Source: Prorocentrum cordatum
Lineage: Eukaryota; Sar; Dinophyceae; Prorocentrales; Prorocentraceae
NCBI GenBank assembly: GCA_963575745.1
Contig: CAUYUJ010009791.1
Location: forward strand, 127,001-191,000
Direction: 5' to 3'
DNA: 64,000 nucleotides
Part shown: positions 61,090 to 64,000 of the stretch, piece after piece
Layout: each line of letters begins with the position of its first letter
Numbering within the stretch: the stretch's first letter is position 1
Notes under the pieces: model-generated
The model's input: the letters and a program-made list of their open reading frames with translations, nothing else
What the model was told of the DNA's origin: nothing
The model's database searches: none
Translations under genes and position numbers: made by a program

Positions 61090-61322
61090 TCCACTTCTTT
61101 CTCCTCCTCCACCTCCACCTCCACCTCCACCTCCACCTCCTCCTCCTCCTCCTCCTCCTCCTCCTCCTCCTCCTCCTCCTCCTCCTCCTCCTCCTCCTCT
61201 CTCTTCTTCCTTGTCGTACGCTTCGCTCCTCTCTTCTTCCTTTTCTCTCCTCTCTCCTCCTCCTCCTCCTCCTCCTCCTCCTCCTCCTCCTCCTCCTCCT
61301 CCTCCCCTCTCTTCTTGCTTCT
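61090..61322. repeat. (CTC)n tract with (CACCTC)n start
   Basis: CACCTCCACCTCCACCTCC then CTC arrays (61135-61200 and 61255-61310). Both long opposite-strand frames here are artefacts. Confidence 0.95.
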
Positions 61323-61344
61323 CCTCGACACGGACAAAGCGGGT

Positions 61345-61482
61345 CCTGAGGGGAACGGGTCCTGAGGGTGTTCGAACTGTTCGGCGTTTCGGGGCCCCAC
61401 GCGGGCCCAGGGGCCGCCAGATCTTGTCTGGGGGCATGGCCCCAGGGTCCAGAAGCCGTTTCCCTCAGGACCCGTTTCCCCC
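61345..61482. mobile_element. Palindrome with AACGGGTCCTGAGGG arms
   Basis: GGGAACGGGTCCTGAGGG (about 61352) and CCCTCAGGACCCGTTTCCC (about 61462) are inverted. Inner GGGGCCCCACGCGGGCCC and GGCATGGCCCCAGGGTCC add a second stem. Single copy. Confidence 0.55.
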
Positions 61483-61494
61483 ATGTTGAAGAGG

Positions 61495-61695
61495 CCCTCC
61501 TCCTCCTCCTCCTCCTCCTCCTCCTCGTCTTCCTCCTCTTCCTCCTCCTTTTTCTCCTCGCCATGGGGGAAGCGGATCCTGCGGGGAACCTCAAGACCCG
61601 CGTCCTCCATGTTGGGAAGGCCACCCTCCTCCTCCTCCTCATCAGCATCATCCTTATCCTTATCCTTCTCCTCCTCCTCCGCCTCCTCATCCTCT
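61495..61695. repeat. (CTC)n arrays
   Basis: Three CTC/CTTC arrays separated by CATGGGGGAAGCGGATCCTG and CCGCGTCCTCCATGTTGGGA. Confidence 0.9.
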
Positions 61696-61859
61696 TCTGC
61701 GGGCACGATATCTATTCATGACCACTGTGTGTTTGGATGTACTGGATGGGGCGCCAAGGGGCCGGATAGCACTGGATATGGATAACTGTTCATCCTCCAG
61801 GGGCCTGAGCTTTACCGATATCCACTGCGGTTCGGTATTCTGGGAAAGGGAGCCCGGAA

Positions 61860-61935
61860 ATCCAAGATGCAATACATTCGGGGGGATGCATCGACCTTGA
61901 GTTGTGGATACATCGACGATGCATCGGCGATGCCC
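61860..61935. repeat. GATGCATCG cluster (family N-like)
   Basis: GGGGATGCATCGACCTTGAG and CGACGATGCATCGGCGATGC. Confidence 0.55.
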
Positions 61936-61939
61936 CGAT

Positions 61940-62068
61940 CCCCAGGTCTTGAAAAAAATCGCAACGGGAGGGTTTGGGCACTCGGTGGCCTCTCGGGGCC
62001 CTCGCTTGACCTCGGGACCGTCAAGACCTTTGGGGCTCCACGTCATGAAAAAATCACGATGTCGAGGG
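61940..62068. mobile_element. Family H copy
   Basis: CTTGAAAAAAATCGCAACGG, GGCCTCTCGGGGCCCTCG, CGGGACCGTCAAGACC and CATGAAAAAATCACGATGTCG. Confidence 0.65.
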
Positions 62069-62149
62069 TGTAGCGATGATTTATGAGGGCACGCTGCCCA
62101 ATGACAAATATGGACGATCTATCGACGACGTGTTGACCATCCATGAGGC

Positions 62150-62262
62150 TTTCCAGAAAGGGCCTCGCCTTCGAGGATCGAAGGAGTTGACATCTCTTAC
62201 TCGGCGGAAGGCGGCAGAAGCCCGCGGCCGTCTGCGCCGGCGGAAGCCGGCAGAAGTATAGA
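62150..62262. repeat. Family Q repeat
   Basis: CCAGAAAGGGCCTCGCC, CGAAGGAGTTGACATCTCTT and CGGCGGAAGGCGGCAGAAGC; pair of the 9.79 kb copy. Confidence 0.65.
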
Positions 62263-62304
62263 AGACGGCATTTGATGGGCCCCAGTGTGCCGGAACCGGC
62301 CACA

Positions 62305-62345
62305 TGGGGCGGTCTGCATCGACGATGCATCGACGAAACATGGGC
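62305..62345. repeat. GATGCATCG words
   Basis: CATCGACGATGCATCGACGA. Confidence 0.5.
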
Positions 62346-62377
62346 GATGTACCGGCCATTCGACGTCGATGATAAAC

Positions 62378-62535
62378 CACGTGCAGAGGGGGGGAGAGGG
62401 GGGGAGGGCTTCCTGGAAGCACCCCTGCGTTTTAGGAGGCGCGGGCCTCACCAATAGATGTACGGGCCGGCGCTTTCTACGAAGCAGCCCCCTTCTAAGA
62501 AGCCTTCCTCCCCCCCTGACCCTTCTGCGCGCCGT
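62378..62535. mobile_element. Family M element
   Basis: GTGCAGAGGGGGGGAGAGGG, GGGCTTCCTGGAAGCACCCC, CTTCTAAGAAGCCTTCC and CCCTTCTGCGCGC. Confidence 0.75.
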
Positions 62536-62545
62536 CAACGTCGTC

Positions 62546-62700
62546 AAGTCGGGCGTGTCCCTCTACAAGAGGAATATTCAAAAATAGTCAGGACATATTA
62601 TGGGGACGATGTTTCGATCATTTTTGCATATTTTCGAATCGGTTTTTACGTTTTCTCACATGTCGTCCAAACTCCGCTTGTAGGAGGACGCGCCCGACAT
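62546..62700. mobile_element. Family B element
   Basis: AAGTCGGGCGTGTCCCTCTA left, CCGCTTGTAGGAGGACGCGC and CCGACAT right. Starts 11 bases after family M ends. Confidence 0.85.
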
Positions 62701-62964
62701 AACCCTATCGCTACCCCTCAGGCTCGGCGTGGGCTGGCCCGGCCCGCCTCCTGGCCTCGAGGACCTCGGGGGCTAATCGTCGCGCTCCTGCGCCGGCTGG
62801 CCGGGCCCCCCGCCGGTTTCCCGGACCCCCCCCGCTCGGGTCCTGAACAGCGTCGGAGGAAACAAAAACATAAGCATAAACTTATTGGCACTCCGGCGCC
62901 GCCCCTGGCGCGCTCCGGCGGAGCGCCAAAAGTTCATGTTTGTGTAGTCTTCTCTTCTTCAAGA

Positions 62965-63125
62965 GTGGAGGCCCATGCCAAGAAAAACCCTGTGTTACCT
63001 CCAGGGTGCCCTGGGTTTCTGGGGTTTCGAGGGTTCTCTGCTGCGGAGAGCGTGGCGCTCCCAGACACCCAGAGATCAAGGGACGTCCTGGGGTCTCAGG
63101 GTCGGGTTCCTTGCGGCGGCGGCCG
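62965..63125. mobile_element. Family G element (3' end truncated)
   Basis: GGAGGCCCATGCCAAG, AAACCCTGTGTTACCTCCAG, GGACGTCCTGGGGTCTCAGG and GGTTCCTTGCGG. The terminal GTTTCTTGTGGACTGGCC is missing. Confidence 0.7.
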
Positions 63126-63254
63126 GGGGGGGGAAGTCAGAGCGGGCGGGCCTCCTTCCGGTAGCAAATCGTGGGAGCCTCGCGTGCCCTCTTAGCTCCG
63201 CTCTCGGAATGCCTTACGTAGCGTCGGGGAGCGTCTGGTACGGTTCAATAATCG

Positions 63255-63355
63255 ATTAGATAGCCCCGCTTTGACGTCGATTAGCATCGAGTAGCGTCGA
63301 TCGACGTTGATCCGCATCTAGATTTAGCGTCGTTGAGCATCGAGCAGCGTCGAAA
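63255..63355. repeat. TAGCGTCGAT/AGCATCGAG short repeats
   Basis: TTAGCATCGAGTAGCGTCGA, TTTAGCGTCGTTGAGCATCG and AGCAGCGTCGAAATGCAAG. Confidence 0.7.
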
Positions 63356-63369
63356 TGCAAGATGGTATG

Positions 63370-63560
63370 TGAGGCTCCCGCGAGTTGCCGCATAACCTTT
63401 TCGGGAGGCTCGGAAGGCCTCTGGCCTTCTGAGAAGTGTTTTCGGGTCCTCCTCCGTCCGATCGACCGACATGTCTTCTCAGAAAGCTGGAGGGCTCCTC
63501 TGAGACGCCCCGCCGCCTTCTGAGAAGTGCGGCCCCCTCTCACTTCCCCTCGGGGCGGCG
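63370..63560. repeat. Family L repeat
   Basis: GGCCTTCTGAGAAGTGTTTTC, CTTCTCAGAAAGCTGGAGGG and GCCGCCTTCTGAGAAGTGCG then CTCTCACTTCCCC. Confidence 0.7.
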
Positions 63561-63564
63561 CCGC

Positions 63565-63692
63565 CAACACGGATTCACGACGGGATCTTTTGCGCCAGTG
63601 TCAGCTTTCCAGGGGTCCCTGCCGGCCATTGGGACCGTGAACCAGAATTGACCTGAGATTGAAAAGCTGGTCCCAGGGAATGGGTCGAGACT
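63565..63692. mobile_element. Family H copy (partial)
   Basis: ACGACGGGATCTTTTGC, TTCCAGGGGTCCCTGCCGGCC, GGGACCGTGAACCAG, GCTGGTCCCAGGGAATGGGT. Confidence 0.6.
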
Positions 63693-63699
63693 TCGGGAG

Positions 63700-63925
63700 C
63701 CTCGAGACGGGGGTCAAATCAAACGGGGGTCAGCCAGGGCACCAGATCCTGCAGGATCCTGCGAAGACCCCCTCTGGCTGACCCGGGTTAGCGAGCCGCT
63801 CATGGCCGCGAGGCGGCCGCGCATATTGGCTGACCCAGGTTTGCGAAGACCTGCGTTGCATTTTTGTTGTTCCTGCATTGCAGTTTTTGGTTTCCTGCTG
63901 ACCCGGGTCCGGATTGACCCGGGTC
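63700..63925. repeat. Family X: GGATCCTGC and CTGACCCGGGT words
   Basis: GAGACGGGGGTCAAATCAAA, GGGGGTCAGCCAGGG and CAGATCCTGCAGGATCCTGC, then repeated CTGACCCGGGT/ATTGACCCGGGTCAG words to about 63930. Confidence 0.65.
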
Positions 63926-64000
63926 AGACAATCCCCGAGAGACCCTTGGGCGCGGGCAAGAATTATATCCATAGCCATTGCGTCTTGGATGTTTTGGGAG

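Noticed and set aside
60526-61706. 303-348 residue frames around the 61 kb CTC arrays
   Set aside because: Glycine-, arginine- or glutamate-only stretches produced by the array complement.
1-64000. tRNA, rRNA, snRNA and dinoflagellate spliced-leader genes
   Set aside because: No cloverleaf, rRNA core or leader sequence (GGCTCAAG preceded by CCGTAGCCATTTT) was found by eye; a covariance-model scan would be decisive.

Overview
This window looks like nuclear DNA from a large, repeat-rich eukaryotic genome, most probably a dinoflagellate. The reasons are: high GC; very long purine (GGA)n tracts; two broken non-LTR retrotransposons (LINEs) of the APE-endonuclease/reverse-transcriptase type; many families of short palindromic (terminal-inverted-repeat, TIR) elements; and no compact gene arrangement or bacterial operon. 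No spliced-leader, rRNA or tRNA gene was recognised. The taxonomic call is inference. No intact host gene can be supported. Almost every long open frame is a by-product of GGA, GTC or tandem-repeat DNA.

Layout. 1-3.7 kb: GGA/CTC/GTC simple repeats, with an 840-base near-pure purine block. 3.5-8.8 kb: palindromic elements (families A, B, C, D, H, I, M and others) around a satellite of 88-91 base units (4.7-5.6 kb). 8.8-14.3 kb: mostly unassigned DNA with small tandem duplications. 14.3-15.4 kb: a second satellite sharing its core with the first. 15.4-22 kb: more palindromic elements and simple repeats. 22.1-23.5 kb: a third satellite of about 75-90 base units, recurring at 35.0-36.0 kb.

24.6-34.4 kb, minus strand: LINE-A. 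Reading 5' to 3' on that strand it has a helical ORF1-like region, an RNase H domain, an APE endonuclease, a reverse transcriptase, then one open 515-residue frame with two C2H2-type zinc fingers and a domain resembling a C5-cytosine methyltransferase (PPC motif). Four short elements have inserted into it, three with clear target duplications and one of those 89 bases long. 34.4-55.7 kb: a carpet of palindromic elements, simple repeats and minisatellites. 55.95-58.7 kb, plus strand: LINE-B, a decayed APE/RT element bracketed by copies of one tandem repeat. 58.7-64 kb: tandem repeats and further palindromic elements.

Palindromic families are lettered for cross-reference. A: TIR with TTTCCACCACC ends enclosing GGA arrays. 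B: ends GTCGGGCGTGTCC. C: ends CAAGTTTACTTGCATG. D: ends CCCATCGGTCG. E: ends CCAGATTTCGTAAT. F: AGGAGGGAAAGAAACACACA. G: CAGTGGAG ends. H: CGGGACCGTC core. I: AACCCAACCCGAAG. J: CAGGTTCGTGTCG ends. K: AAGAGGGGGGTG ends. L: CTTCTGAGAAG. M: GCGCAGAGGGGG ends. N: GATGCATCG. P: TTGCCGATCGG. Q: CGAAGGAGTTGACATCTCTT. R: GGTACC...GGTATCGATACC. S is a minisatellite type, X a GGATCCTGCAG type. None carries a recognisable transposase here, so all would be non-autonomous.
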